Translations under genes and position numbers: made by a program
Shown here: piece after piece, positions 8,086 through 18,014 of the stretch
How positions within the stretch are numbered: the stretch's first letter is position 1
How the letters are laid out: each line of letters opens with the position of its first letter
Notes under the pieces: model-generated
The model's input: the letters and a program-made list of their open reading frames with translations, nothing else
Databases searched by the model: none
Told to the model about the DNA's origin: nothing
Origin: Bacillota bacterium
GTDB lineage: Bacteria > Bacillota_A > Clostridia > Lachnospirales > Lachnospiraceae
Length of the DNA stretch: 64,000 nucleotides
Reading direction: 5' to 3'
Assembly (NCBI GenBank): GCA_023443625.1
Contig: JAEZTQ010000068.1
Coordinates: 93,562-157,561 of the forward strand

Positions 8086-9732
8086 ATGGTTAGAAAGAAA
8101 ATAATGATGCTATTTATGGTAATTGCAATGATTGTAACATTATTTGCAGAGCTATCAGTAAAAACAAAGACAGCAAAAGCGGATGATAGATTAGTTCTTC
8201 ATCTTAAATTTGACGGGGACTTGACAGACTCCTCAGGCAGAAACAATAACGCAGAATGTACTTATGGGAATATTACCTTCGAAGAAGGAATATTTGGAAA
8301 GTCTGCATTATTTAATGGGAAAAGTTATCTAGAAATTTTAGATAATGATTCTTTGGATTTGAACAATTTTACAATCTCTCTTTGGGCATATAAAACTAAG
8401 AATATGATATCAGATGATGTGCCCTATGTTTATAAGGAAGAGGATGAGAATTGTTGGGCATCACCTTATAAGCTCTATGAGTATCATGATAATAAACCAA
8501 CCACCTACTTACATGATACCACAGATGATACTGAGATGGATCAATTCGAAATTGACGGAAAACCAGTCGATATCCGCAAATGGTTTTTCCTTACCGTTAC
8601 CTATAATGGATCTGAAGTGAGGATGTACGAAGATGGTGTGCTGACAAAGAAAAGGAGTGTTACAGGAGCCCCTGCTAATACAATGGGAAATCTGTATATT
8701 GGTATGAATGACGGTGATTCCTTCTTTAACGGCTATATGGATGATCTTAGAATTTACGACAAAGGCTTATCGGCTCAGGAAGTAAGTACTTTATATAAGG
8801 AAGGTTTAGATAAGAGTCCTCACTTACTGACACAGAAGGACAGTTTGGTTGCCCACTTTAAATTTAACGAGGATTATAAGGATTCATCTACTTTTGGTAA
8901 TAATGCAGATTTGGTTGCAGGTAAAGTTACCTTTGTAGACGGTGTGAATGGAAAAGCTGCCAAGTTATCAAAGGGTACTTATCTGGAAGTTCCTAATAGT
9001 GAAAGCATTGATTTTGACCAGGGTTTCTCTGTTACAGGTTGGGCAAATATAAACAGTGAGGATGTAATGGCACTACTTAATAAAACAGGAGTAAGTACTA
9101 CTGCGGCTTCCGATGATTATGCATACCAGCTTCGTTTGAATTATGATTATTATGATCTCAACTATGTACCTTTTGGGGATCAGCCAGGGCCACAATATTC
9201 AAGAATAACCTTTGAAAAAAGCTTGTTGAATAAGTGGGTGCATTTTGCTGTAACCTTTGATACCCAGGAGATACGTTGGTATTCCAATGGTAAATTAATT
9301 CAAAAAGCAGAAGTTTCCGACTATATTGGAAGTGATTTCGCTCATTCTACTGGAAATCTTATGATAGGTAGTGATGGGGAGTATTTCTTCAAGGGTGCAA
9401 TCGATGAATTAAAGCTATACAATTATAAATTATCTGCTAAAGAAGTAGAAGCAGATGCTAATAATATTGATAGTTTATCTGTCAGTGAGGAAAATAAAAA
9501 GGGTTTTGAAGCCATGAAGGTAAACAACAGTATTACCCTTGCTACCTCCCGTAAATACATCGAGACAGGTAAAACAGTCTTACTTAAATCGGGGATTACT
9601 TATACCAGTTCAAATAAGAAAATATTTACTGTCGATAGTAAGGGTGTTATTAAGGCAGTGAAAAAAGGAAGTGCAACTTTGAAGATAAGTCATGGTGGAA
9701 TTACAAAGTCTTATAAGGTAACAGTGAAGTAG
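8086..9732 (+). CDS. Secreted protein with two LamG (concanavalin A-like) domains and a Big2 domain
   Basis: A signal peptide ending in AKA precedes two ~200-residue LamG-like beta-sandwich repeats. Each contains a LxxHLKFDGDLTDSSG- or AHFKFNEDYKDSS-type opening, a FxGxMDDLRIYD or FKGAIDELKLYN motif and a LSAxEV ending. The last ~75 residues form a bacterial Ig-like (Big2) domain (YTSSNKKIFTVDSKGVIKAV). LamG domains of this type bind carbohydrates, so a role in glycan adhesion or as a non-catalytic polysaccharide-binding protein is plausible. No catalytic domain, LPXTG or S-layer anchor is seen. The frame is open from 8050, but the ATG at 8086 has AAGGAG 9 bases upstream and gives a normal signal peptide. 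Confidence 0.8.
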   Translation: MVRKKIMMLFMVIAMIVTLFAELSVKTKTAKADDRLVLHLKFDGDLTDSSGRNNNAECTYGNITFEEGIFGKSALFNGKSYLEILDNDSLDLNNFTISLWAYKTKNMISDDVPYVYKEEDENCWASPYKLYEYHDNKPTTYLHDTTDDTEMDQFEIDGKPVDIRKWFFLTVTYNGSEVRMYEDGVLTKKRSVTGAPANTMGNLYIGMNDGDSFFNGYMDDLRIYDKGLSAQEVSTLYKEGLDKSPHLLTQKDSLVAHFKFNEDYKDSSTFGNNADLVAGKVTFVDGVNGKAAKLSKGTYLEVPNSESIDFDQGFSVTGWANINSEDVMALLNKTGVSTTAASDDYAYQLRLNYDYYDLNYVPFGDQPGPQYSRITFEKSLLNKWVHFAVTFDTQEIRWYSNGKLIQKAEVSDYIGSDFAHSTGNLMIGSDGEYFFKGAIDELKLYNYKLSAKEVEADANNIDSLSVSEENKKGFEAMKVNNSITLATSRKYIETGKTVLLKSGITYTSSNKKIFTVDSKGVIKAVKKGSATLKISHGGITKSYKVTVK

Positions 9733-9752
9733 GTTAGAAACGTAAGAATTAT

Positions 9753-9797
9753 AATAGGGGATGCTGCTAAATTGTGGATTTTGCAGCATCCCCTATT
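9753..9797 (+). terminator. Hairpin after the LamG gene
   Basis: AATAGGGGATGCTGC (9753-9767) is perfectly complementary to GCAGCATCCCCTATT (9783-9797). The downstream sequence is not a T run, so this may be an RNA-stabilising hairpin or an imperfect terminator. Confidence 0.55.
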
Positions 9798-9928
9798 GTG
9801 ACCTAATCTCTATATCCGAAGGTTTTAGTATAAGATATAATAAAAATATGAAAAAAGTGGAAGAATAATGCAGTATATGATAATATGAGCCTAAGAAAGA
9901 TAATGAATATTAATAGGAGGTAAAGCAC

Positions 9929-10963
9929 ATGAATAAAATCTGTTTTTTCGATACAAAGCAATATGATAAGACTTATTTTGAACAGCTAAAAGATCATTAC
10001 AATATTGATATCGAATACTTTGAACCAAAGCTTGGTCCTAAAACTGCATATATGGCCAAGGGTTATGAGGCAGCAGTTGCCTTTGTAAATGATACGATTG
10101 ATAAAGAAACAATTGATATCCTATATGAAAACGGAACTAGGCTCATAGCCATGCGCTGTGCAGGCTATAATAATGTGGATTTTAAGGCAGCCTTCGATAA
10201 AATACATGTAGTGCGAGTACCTGCATATTCTCCTTATGCAGTTGCCGAACATGCAATGGCCCTATTACTTACTTTGAACAGGAAAATTCACAAAGCCTAT
10301 ATAAGAACCAAGGATTTCAATTTTAGCCTAAATGGTTTGACGGGTTTTGATCTCCATGGAAAGACAATGGGTGTCATCGGAACAGGAAAGATTGGCCGTA
10401 TTTTTATTGATATCTGTAATGGATTTGGATTGAAGGTGATAGCATATGATCCCTTTCCCATGAAAGATTCGAATATACAATATGTTTCCTTAGAAGAATT
10501 ATGTAAAGAAGCGGATATTATTTCACTGCACTGCCCCTTGACAAAGGATACTCATCATTTAATCGATAAAAAAGTTATTAATATCATGAAGAAGGGTGTT
10601 TATCTAATCAATACTTCCAGAGGAGCTTTAATTAACAGTGAGGATTTGCTGGAAGCTTTAAAAGCTGAGAAAATAGGTGGGGCATGCTTGGATGTTTATG
10701 AAGAGGAAACGGATCTGTTTTATGAAGATATGTCCTATGCGATTATTCGGGATGATATTCTGGCAAGAATTATCTCAATGCCTAATGTGATCGTTACCTC
10801 CCATCAAGCTTTTTTAACCAGGGAGGCGCTGCATAATATTGCAGAAACCACCTTGCTAAATTGCAGAAGCTATTTTGACAATAAGGATTTGAGTAATGAA
10901 GTATGTTATCAATGCAGTAAAAGAGACACCTGCTCCATGGATAAGAAGCAGCGTTGCTTCTAA
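9929..10963 (+). CDS. D-2-hydroxyacid dehydrogenase, D-lactate dehydrogenase type
   Basis: This 344-residue cytosolic enzyme probably reduces pyruvate or another 2-oxoacid with NADH. It shows the family layout: a substrate domain, a Rossmann domain with VIGTGKIGR, the Arg of NTSRGALIN, the acidic region LDVYEEET and the catalytic His in VTSHQAF. It resembles the fermentative D-LDH branch. An unusual ~20-residue C-terminal tail carries five cysteines (CYQCSKRDTC and a final CF), which ordinary D-LDH lacks. AGGAGGTAAAGCAC precedes the ATG. It is single and upstream of a long regulatory-looking gap. Confidence 0.82.
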   Translation: MNKICFFDTKQYDKTYFEQLKDHYNIDIEYFEPKLGPKTAYMAKGYEAAVAFVNDTIDKETIDILYENGTRLIAMRCAGYNNVDFKAAFDKIHVVRVPAYSPYAVAEHAMALLLTLNRKIHKAYIRTKDFNFSLNGLTGFDLHGKTMGVIGTGKIGRIFIDICNGFGLKVIAYDPFPMKDSNIQYVSLEELCKEADIISLHCPLTKDTHHLIDKKVINIMKKGVYLINTSRGALINSEDLLEALKAEKIGGACLDVYEEETDLFYEDMSYAIIRDDILARIISMPNVIVTSHQAFLTREALHNIAETTLLNCRSYFDNKDLSNEVCYQCSKRDTCSMDKKQRCF

Positions 10964-11440
10964 GACAGGAGGGTAATACCTAATTTTATTTAAAATATCA
11001 AGTGATTATGGGCTTGCGTCATTTATGATGTAAGTCCATAAATGCATTAATTTAATATTCCTTGTTAATGTTAGTTTTCTAACACCCTTATTAGAGTTTG
11101 GTAGTTTTATAGGATAAATAAGTGTAAAACAACCATTTTTGTAGAAAATTTGTAAAATAATTAAAAATTTATCAAATAATATGATGAAAATTGTAGGAAT
11201 ATTATGTATAATGTAATTAGATATTTGTTTAATATATATAATCATTATAAAAAGACATGAGGATGGAAACTGACTAAACAATTTTGTTGAAATAATAGTA
11301 ATGAAAATATTATAGGAAGGATGACAATAAGGAGGGCAGAGGATATAAGTATCAAATATCATTAGATTAATATAATTTCTTATATGCATATGGGGATATT
11401 CTAAAGAGAGAGAAGTATAAATATTTATATGGAGGTGCAA
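10964..11440. other. Long AT-rich leader of the chemoreceptor gene
   Basis: These 477 bases contain a hairpin near 11007-11042 (TATGGGCTTGCGTCA against TGATGTAAGTCCATA, with G-U pairs) that could end the dehydrogenase transcript. Otherwise the DNA is AT-rich. I looked for a c-di-GMP riboswitch and a sigma-28 promoter, both common before clostridial chemoreceptors, and saw neither clearly. An antisense frame (11006-11440) has no ribosome binding site and biased composition. Confidence 0.5.
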
Positions 11441-13582
11441 ATGAAGGTGAACAAGAAAATTCGTTTTTCTGGAGTTAAAATTATGAATAAGTTAAATTTC
11501 AGTGGAAAAAAGGGGGATAAGAAGCAATTTGCATTCTTAAAAAGAATTTCACTACATAAAAGATTCTCATCCTTACGACTAAAATTGATCCTATCATTTT
11601 TGGTTCCCATATTCTTTATTATCTTACTTGGTGTGGTTTCCTTTCTACAAGCGGCTTCTGGAATAAGAAAGAATTATGAAGAAACGGCTACGCAAGTAAT
11701 TGGCATGACGGGAGATTATATTCGATTTGGTTTAGAAACCGTCGAAGATTCTTCTTTGGAATATATCAATGATATGAATGTTACTAGATTTTTCACCAAT
11801 CAATATAAAGATGATGTAGTTGAGGAAAGTAAGGTGGTAATCACCTTACAGAGTGCAATAATCACAAAAAGCACAACGAATGACTTTATCTTAAATATCT
11901 ATATGTTATCTGATACGGTTAAATCAATATCTTCCTTAAGCAGTAGTGGTCTTCCAACTGGTATTTATGGAGAATTTATGAATACTGATTCTGGAAAACG
12001 AATAACCGATCTAAAATTTAAACCATTATGGGTAGGTAACGAAGCTTTTTTAGATGGAAAATTAGAAATTGAGGATAAGGATTATGCTTTGCGTTTGATG
12101 AGAAGTATTCAAAAAAGTGGTGCGCTTCTGGTTATTGACGTAAGAGCAAGTACAATACAGAATATTCTTGAGAATACAAATCTTGATGCTTCTGGTATTT
12201 TAGCTTTTGTTACCATGGATGGTAAAGAAATAACAGTAAATAACGAGGATAATGTACTCTTTGGTGAGCAGTCCTTTTATAAAGAAGCTGTGGAAGGAGT
12301 TGAAACGCAGGGAGCAAAGGATGTTAAGTTTCAGGGTGAATCTTATTTATTTATGTATTCCAAAATTGGAGAAACCGGCTCAATAATCTGTGCTCTAATG
12401 CCTAAATCAACCATCGTAAAGCAGGCGGATGGTATTAAGCTCATAACGGTCATTATAGTGATCGTTGCTTGTATAATTGCAGTCTTAATCGGGTTTATGA
12501 TTTCAACAGGTATAGACAAGACAATCAAAGGAATTATCGCTAAACTAAGGAATGCGGCTAAGGGTGATTTGACGGTAGAATTTAATACCAAGAGGAAAGA
12601 TGAATTTAAAACATTAATCGATGAGACCCAAAATACATTCTTTAATATGAAGGATCTTATTCAACAGGTTAATTTGTTAAGTGGAGATGTATCAGAATCT
12701 TCAAAGGGATTAAATAATACGTCTCAACAATTTTTAAAATCAACAGAGGATATATCACAAGCAATAAAGGAAATTGAACAGGGTGTTATGCAGCAGGCAA
12801 AGGATGCGGAAGAATGTCTGATGCAAATGGACAATTTATCGAAAAAGATTAATCTGGTAAGTGATAATACCAAAGAGATCAGTCATATTGCAGATGATGC
12901 AAAACAAAGTATACAGGAAGGAACCTATTGTACAGAAGATCTTAATCAACAGACAAAATCAACAATCGAGATCACAACGGACATTGTTAATGCAATTGAA
13001 ACCTTGGCGCAGAAGTCACAGACGGTTACAAAGATAACCAATGTAATTAATGATATTGCTAATCAAACAAATCTCTTATCTTTAAATGCTTCTATAGAGG
13101 CTGCCAGAGCAGGAGAGTTGGGAAAAGGCTTTGCAGTAGTTGCCAACGAAATAAGAAATTTAGCAGAAAAATCAAAAGAATCTGTTAATGATATTCAAAA
13201 AATCATTAACAGTATACAAAATGATACAAAGAAAGCAGTGGAAACGGCTAAAAAGGCTGAGAATGTCTTAGCACTCCAGGAAAATGCAGTTAAGAATACT
13301 ACAGTTTCTTATAGTAATATTAATGCTAGTGTAGAAAAGCTGATGGTTTATCTAAAATATATTGCTGAGAATGTAGATAATATTGAAGAATCAAAAGCAA
13401 GTACACTAGGTGCAATTGAAAACATATCAGCTGTATTAGAAGAAATAGCAGCTTCTTCCAATACGGTTAACCAGACGGCAATGGAACAATTAAGCTCTGT
13501 AGAAGATTTGAATAAATCAGCAGGTACTCTCAGCGAAAATGCAGGCGAGTTATCCATGGCTATTAGGAAATTTAAAGTTTAA
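11441..13582 (+). CDS. Methyl-accepting chemotaxis protein
   Basis: This transmembrane chemoreceptor of about 713 residues has a first membrane segment near residue 45 ([19 protein letters not shown]) and a ~260-residue extracellular sensor of CACHE-like size. A second membrane segment follows ([20 protein letters not shown]), then a HAMP domain ([16 protein letters not shown]). The long coiled-coil signalling domain carries the MCP tip ([20 protein letters not shown]). The ligand is unknown; neighbours handling sugars and uronates make a sugar-acid signal possible but unproven. The ATG at 11441 is chosen over the frame start at 11429 because GGAGGTGCAA lies immediately before it. Confidence 0.92.
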   Translation: MKVNKKIRFSGVKIMNKLNFSGKKGDKKQFAFLKRISLHKRFSSLRLKLILSFLVPIFFIILLGVVSFLQAASGIRKNYEETATQVIGMTGDYIRFGLETVEDSSLEYINDMNVTRFFTNQYKDDVVEESKVVITLQSAIITKSTTNDFILNIYMLSDTVKSISSLSSSGLPTGIYGEFMNTDSGKRITDLKFKPLWVGNEAFLDGKLEIEDKDYALRLMRSIQKSGALLVIDVRASTIQNILENTNLDASGILAFVTMDGKEITVNNEDNVLFGEQSFYKEAVEGVETQGAKDVKFQGESYLFMYSKIGETGSIICALMPKSTIVKQADGIKLITVIIVIVACIIAVLIGFMISTGIDKTIKGIIAKLRNAAKGDLTVEFNTKRKDEFKTLIDETQNTFFNMKDLIQQVNLLSGDVSESSKGLNNTSQQFLKSTEDISQAIKEIEQGVMQQAKDAEECLMQMDNLSKKINLVSDNTKEISHIADDAKQSIQEGTYCTEDLNQQTKSTIEITTDIVNAIETLAQKSQTVTKITNVINDIANQTNLLSLNASIEAARAGELGKGFAVVANEIRNLAEKSKESVNDIQKIINSIQNDTKKAVETAKKAENVLALQENAVKNTTVSYSNINASVEKLMVYLKYIAENVDNIEESKASTLGAIENISAVLEEIAASSNTVNQTAMEQLSSVEDLNKSAGTLSENAGELSMAIRKFKV

Positions 13583-13586
13583 AACT

Positions 13587-13645
13587 TTAAGGGGCAGTTA
13601 TTCACTGGAACTCATGTAGATAACCAGTAAGTAACTGCCCCTTCG
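13587..13645. terminator. Terminator between chemoreceptor and uxaC
   Basis: GGGGCAGTTA (13591-13600) pairs with TAACTGCCCC (13632-13641), and an inner ACTGG/CCAGT extends the stem. It lies between convergent genes; only a short T-rich tail follows on either strand. Confidence 0.7.
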
Positions 13646-13655
13646 TATAGGTATA

Positions 13656-15065
13656 TTATTTTATGGGTAGGTTGAATTGGAAGTATTTCACAGCGTTGTT
13701 ATAAGATATATCCTTAACAATCTCACCTAGAATTTTATAATCTGCGGGATACTCACCCTTCTCAACCCAGGTTCCAAGTAGGTCACAGAGAATTCGTCTA
13801 AAGTACTCATGTCTAGTATAAGAGATAAAGCTTCTAGAGTCAGTAAGCATACCTATGAAACTACTCAAAAGTCCCAAGTTGGCCATAGAAATCATATGCT
13901 CCGTCATTCCTGTTTTATGATCATTAAACCACCAGGCAGAACCGTGTTGGATTTTTCCTGCAACTTCTGAAGCTTGAAAACATCCAAGGATGGAGTCAAT
14001 GGCTGCGTTATCATTGGGATTTAAGGAGTAAATAATGGTTTTTGTCAATTCTTTGGTTCTCTCTAGGGAATTCAAAAAGTCTGCCATATGAGCGGAGGGA
14101 GCATAATTGTTAATACAATCATAGCCGGTATCTGGTCCTAATTGTCTGAAAGCTGCCTCGTTGTTATCTCGTTTGCAACCGTAGTGAAGCTGCATAACCC
14201 AATTATATTTATTATATTCACGGGCCATAAACTGCATGAAGGTAGTTTTATAGAGAAGCTCATCTTCACGGGATAAACTTTCACCCCTTAACCTTTTTTT
14301 GAAAATAGTATCAACGATCTCCTCGGTTGCAGGATAATGCATAACATATTCTAGGGCATGATCACTAACAGTACAACCACAGGATGCGAAATAGGACATC
14401 CGTACTTGTAAAGCTTTTTTTAATGAAGGAAAATCCTGAATGGAGATTTCGCTGACTTGGCTTAGTTTTTCTATGTAGTCTACAAAATCTGTTTTTTCGA
14501 TATTCATGGCTTTATCTGGACGCCATGCAGGAAGAACCTGAACATCAAAGGAAGCATCCTCAGCTATTTCCTTATGCCATTCTAAAGTATCAATAGGGTC
14601 ATCGGTTGTACATATGAGTGCAACACCAGATTTTTTAATAATTTCCCTAACAGAAAGGGTAGCTAACTGTGCATTGCAAAGATTCCATACCTCCTTGGCT
14701 GTATCTGGACTAAGGACACCGTAATATCCGAAATAACGTTGAAGTTCTAGATGACTCCAGTGGTAAAGGGGATTACCAATGGCCTTTTGTAGTGTTTCGC
14801 TCCATTTTAAGAATTTGTCCCAATCAGGAGCTTCTCCAGTTATGTAGTATTCGTCAACGCCCTGTGCTCTCATCAGGCGCCATTTATAATGATCTTTACC
14901 AAGCCATAATTGAGTAATATTGTCATATTTGCGATTCCTAGCAATTTCTTGAGGATCAATATGACAGTGATAATCAATAATAGGCATTTTAGCACTATAA
15001 ACATGATATAAAGTTTTAGCTGTTTCAGTATTTAACATAAAATCATTATCCATAAATGGTTTCAT
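13656..15065 (-). CDS. uxaC: Glucuronate (uronate) isomerase UxaC
   Basis: UxaC converts D-glucuronate to D-fructuronate and D-galacturonate to D-tagaturonate, the first cytosolic step of hexuronate catabolism. The 469 residues match the usual family length. The amidohydrolase-fold metal motif IIDYHCHIDP is near the N terminus, followed by YHWSHLELQRYFGY and the C-terminal LTDSRSFISYTRHEYFRR block. The gene follows the LacI-type regulator on the same strand with a 42-base gap and GGAGGTACTAG before the ATG. Operators upstream of the regulator suggest coordinate induction by a uronate intermediate. It links functionally to uxaA (divergent) and to the aguA/uxuA operon about 36 kb away. Confidence 0.95.
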   Translation of the reverse strand: MKPFMDNDFMLNTETAKTLYHVYSAKMPIIDYHCHIDPQEIARNRKYDNITQLWLGKDHYKWRLMRAQGVDEYYITGEAPDWDKFLKWSETLQKAIGNPLYHWSHLELQRYFGYYGVLSPDTAKEVWNLCNAQLATLSVREIIKKSGVALICTTDDPIDTLEWHKEIAEDASFDVQVLPAWRPDKAMNIEKTDFVDYIEKLSQVSEISIQDFPSLKKALQVRMSYFASCGCTVSDHALEYVMHYPATEEIVDTIFKKRLRGESLSREDELLYKTTFMQFMAREYNKYNWVMQLHYGCKRDNNEAAFRQLGPDTGYDCINNYAPSAHMADFLNSLERTKELTKTIIYSLNPNDNAAIDSILGCFQASEVAGKIQHGSAWWFNDHKTGMTEHMISMANLGLLSSFIGMLTDSRSFISYTRHEYFRRILCDLLGTWVEKGEYPADYKILGEIVKDISYNNAVKYFQFNLPIK

Positions 15066-15107
15066 CTAGTACCTCCTTAAGATACACATATATTTATTTA
15101 GATATGA

Positions 15108-16112
15108 TTAAAAACGAGTAGTTCCTCGTTTTACTATTTCCGCAGAAAAAACAGTCTTTAAAGGAACCTCTTGGCCATTAAAAACATCCATTAGTGTGGA
15201 AATACAATTGCCGCAAAGGGCCTCCAGTTTGTTGTCTATTGAGGTTATCTCAGGCTCACTGCATTGTGACATAATTGAATTATTATAACCTATAATGGAT
15301 AGCTGTTCTGGAACTGTAAGATTATTCTCTTTTGCATATTTTAAGGAACCAATAGCTAAGCTATCATCAGAAGTCACAATAGCATCAAAGATAATACCCT
15401 TTTTATTAAGGGCACTCAGGTGATTTTTCACATTAGTAATACTACCATTGATGTATTGGATATATTCATTTTCCTTCAGTGATTTCATATCCCCTTCCAC
15501 TGCAGCAAGATATCCTGACAGTTTTTTGATACCGCTGTAAGATGCAGCATTGTAAAGATAAAGAATATCTTTACACCCGCTTTGCATTAGTGCCTTGGTT
15601 GCCTCGTAGGTCGCATTGTGATCATCACAGAGAGTGCAGTATATGTTTTCACTGCTCAGTGCCGCATTGATTATCATAATAGGGACTCTCTTGGCAGCTT
15701 CCTTTATATATTTATTCTTTTTCTCTTCTGCATCAACAAAGTTAGAACCAAGGAGTATGATAGCATCAACCCTTTTTGAAAGAAGAAGATCAATATATTT
15801 CTCTTTTCCCTCTAATTCATAACCTGTGCAGCATAGAAGTGCATCATATTGGAAGCGACGTAACTCCTGCTCGATATAATATATAGCACTTGCAATATAA
15901 GGGTCTGAGGAATCAGCACACATGATACCTACAGTCTTCATTGTATTTAGACCCAGACCTCTGGCAAAGGCATTAGGCGTATAACCATATTCTTCAATTG
16001 CCTTTAGAACTTTCTCCTTGGTCTTTTCGCTGACATTGGAACTATCATTTATTACTCTAGATACGGTGGCAATAGATACTCCGGCCTTTTTTGAAATATC
16101 ATATATATTCAT
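15108..16112 (-). CDS. LacI-family transcriptional regulator of hexuronate genes
   Basis: This 334-residue regulator has the classic LacI N-terminal helix-turn-helix (IYDISKKAGVSIATVSRVIN), the hinge helix (YTPNAFARGL) and a periplasmic-binding-protein-like effector domain. It heads the uxaC transcript and is divergent from uxaA. Two palindromes, TGTAAGTGCTTACA and TGTAAGTACTTACA, flank the shared intergenic region and fit LacI-type operators. Repression relieved by a uronate pathway intermediate is therefore likely. Effector identity is inference from context. Confidence 0.88.
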   Translation of the reverse strand: MNIYDISKKAGVSIATVSRVINDSSNVSEKTKEKVLKAIEEYGYTPNAFARGLGLNTMKTVGIMCADSSDPYIASAIYYIEQELRRFQYDALLCCTGYELEGKEKYIDLLLSKRVDAIILLGSNFVDAEEKKNKYIKEAAKRVPIMIINAALSSENIYCTLCDDHNATYEATKALMQSGCKDILYLYNAASYSGIKKLSGYLAAVEGDMKSLKENEYIQYINGSITNVKNHLSALNKKGIIFDAIVTSDDSLAIGSLKYAKENNLTVPEQLSIIGYNNSIMSQCSEPEITSIDNKLEALCGNCISTLMDVFNGQEVPLKTVFSAEIVKRGTTRF

Positions 16113-16142
16113 AGATTAGGTACCTCTTATATTTACATCTTA

Positions 16143-16156
16143 TGTAAGTGCTTACA
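16143..16156. promoter_or_regulatory. Palindromic operator near the LacI-family gene
   Basis: TGTAAGTGCTTACA is a perfect 14-bp palindrome with a central CpG-like GC step replaced by GTGC, located 31 bases upstream of the regulator start. It is nearly identical to the palindrome at 16315-16328, suggesting a shared binding protein and autoregulation. Confidence 0.7.
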
Positions 16157-16282
16157 TCGAATATTATAAACCAACCCCTGTAAAACATCAAGAGTAATTT
16201 GGTTTTATGTTCTAAATTTAGAGATATGTTGGAGAATTATTAATTTAGATTACTAATAACGTATAAAAAGGGAATTTGCATA

Positions 16283-16328
16283 TTGACAAAATTTTGTAAG
16301 TAAGTAAAATTAATTGTAAGTACTTACA
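16283..16328 (+). promoter_or_regulatory. uxaA promoter and overlapping LacI-type operator
   Basis: TTGACA at 16283-16288 and TAAAAT at 16305-16310 are separated by 16 bp. The perfect palindrome TGTAAGTACTTACA at 16315-16328 covers the expected start site, an arrangement expected for repression. A half site (TTGTAAGTAAG) lies in the spacer at 16294-16304. Confidence 0.72.
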
Positions 16329-16366
16329 TGAAATCATCTATGTTAAGAAAGGGATTGGTATTTCAT

Positions 16367-17860
16367 ATGCAAACAGTAATAAAAATTAACGAAGAGGATA
16401 ATGTTGCAGTTGCTTTAATAGATTTGAATTCTGGTCAGCAGATGCAAATTGACAAAGCTACCTTGATAATTCAACAGGATATTCCAGCAGGTCATAAATT
16501 TGCTCTTTTCGATATAGAAGCCGGTGGTGAGATTATTAAATATGGTTATACCATTGGAAAAGCTACCCAGAGAATTGCTGCAGGAGAATGGGTACATACT
16601 CACAATATAAAAACAGGACTGGGAGATTGTCTGGAATATAGCTATGAACCCTTACATAAAGATGCTTTACCTAATTCAGAATTAGAGACTATGGATTATT
16701 TTAATGGCTATAGAAGAGAGGATGGTAAAATAGGTATCAGAAATGAAATATTTATCATACCTACAGTGGGATGTGTAAATGATGTTGCTCGCTTAATGGA
16801 GAAAAAGGGCAGAGAATTTCTCACGAAAGAAGTGGATGAATTGGTTGCCTATACCCATCCCTATGGCTGTTCTCAATTAGGAGGAGATCAGGTTAATACC
16901 CAAAAGATTTTAGCAGGGTTAATTAATCATCCCAATGCAGCGGGAGTATTGGTCTTGGGTCTTGGCTGCGAAAATAATAGTATTGATGAGATGAAGAAGC
17001 ATCTGGGTAATATCAATGAAGATCGGGTGAAATTCCTCATATGCCAAGATTATGAGGATGAAATTGAGGAAGGTCTGTTACTCATTAAAGAATTAATTAG
17101 CTATGCTTCAGATTTCAAACGGGAGAAGGTACCCGTGGGTGAATTGGTAATAGGTTTAAAATGCGGAGGCTCGGACGGGTTATCGGGAATAACTGCAAAT
17201 CCAGTGGTTGGAGCATTTTCTGATTTACTTATAGCAAAGGGAGGAACAACCATTCTTACGGAGGTTCCAGAAATGTTTGGCGCTGAAAAGATATTGATGA
17301 ACCGGTGTGCCAACAAGCAGCTTTTTGAGAATACAGTAGCACTAATTAATGATTTTAAAAAATATTTTATAGAGCACAATCAACCCATTTATGAAAATCC
17401 TTCTCCCGGTAATAAAAAAGGAGGTATTTCAACTTTGGAAGATAAATCCTTAGGATGTACTCAGAAATCAGGAAAATCTCCGGTTATGGGAGTGATGGAA
17501 TATGGAGAATTGGTGACGGGAAAAGGGCTTTTACTACTAAGTGCGCCAGGTAACGATTTAGTAGCTTCCACAGCCCTTGCTGCTTCAGGAGCACATATCA
17601 TCTTATTTACAACAGGACGAGGCACGCCCTTTGGTGCGCCGGTGCCAACAATAAAGATTTCCAGTAATTCTTCACTGGCGGCTAAGAAGAAGGACTGGAT
17701 TGATTTTGATGCGGGAAGGCTTACAGTAGACAGTACCTTATCCCAATTATCCAGTGAATTATATGAGTATGTCATAGAAGTGGCTTCGGGAGTTAAGGTT
17801 AAAAGTGAAGAATTTGGTTATCATGACCTAGCTATTTTTAAACAAGGGGTTACCCTCTAA
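16367..17860 (+). CDS. uxaA: Altronate dehydratase UxaA
   Basis: UxaA dehydrates D-altronate to 2-keto-3-deoxygluconate in galacturonate catabolism and needs iron or manganese. From the chosen ATG at 16367 the protein is 497 residues, the usual length. It has the N-terminal SAF-like domain (KINEEDNVAVALIDL), the linker, and the large catalytic domain with YTHPYGCSQLGGDQ, LGLGCENN, LKCGGSDGLSGI and a GRGTPFGAPVPTIKI block. The frame opens at 16328, but that ATG lies inside the operator, and family members start at the MQTVIKI-like segment. The partner reductase UxaB is absent from the window. Confidence 0.92.
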   Translation: MQTVIKINEEDNVAVALIDLNSGQQMQIDKATLIIQQDIPAGHKFALFDIEAGGEIIKYGYTIGKATQRIAAGEWVHTHNIKTGLGDCLEYSYEPLHKDALPNSELETMDYFNGYRREDGKIGIRNEIFIIPTVGCVNDVARLMEKKGREFLTKEVDELVAYTHPYGCSQLGGDQVNTQKILAGLINHPNAAGVLVLGLGCENNSIDEMKKHLGNINEDRVKFLICQDYEDEIEEGLLLIKELISYASDFKREKVPVGELVIGLKCGGSDGLSGITANPVVGAFSDLLIAKGGTTILTEVPEMFGAEKILMNRCANKQLFENTVALINDFKKYFIEHNQPIYENPSPGNKKGGISTLEDKSLGCTQKSGKSPVMGVMEYGELVTGKGLLLLSAPGNDLVASTALAASGAHIILFTTGRGTPFGAPVPTIKISSNSSLAAKKKDWIDFDAGRLTVDSTLSQLSSELYEYVIEVASGVKVKSEEFGYHDLAIFKQGVTL

Positions 17861-17969
17861 AAATAGGAGATGTTAAGAATTATGTTTTCTGGACAAAGAG
17901 ATTTACATAGTGATTTACAAAGAGATGAGATTTTTTATAGCACAAAAAGATGAAAAATTTTATAATATA

Positions 17970-17998
17970 TTGACAGTTTGAGTTAATAGTGGTAATAT
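17970..17998 (+). promoter_or_regulatory. Promoter of the T-box leader
   Basis: TTGACA (17970-17975) is followed after 17 bp by TAATAT (17993-17998), placing transcription start just before the T-box stem I. Confidence 0.65.
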
Positions 17999-18014
17999 AA
18001 TCAAAACTAAAAAT

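Noticed and set aside
11006..11440. 144-codon antisense ORF upstream of the chemoreceptor
   Set aside because: Composition is dominated by Ile, His, Tyr and Phe from AT-rich DNA, there is no ribosome binding site, and it matches no family.
10964..11440. c-di-GMP riboswitch before the chemoreceptor gene
   Set aside because: The conserved GGCAAACC-type core and tetraloop-receptor elements were not found.
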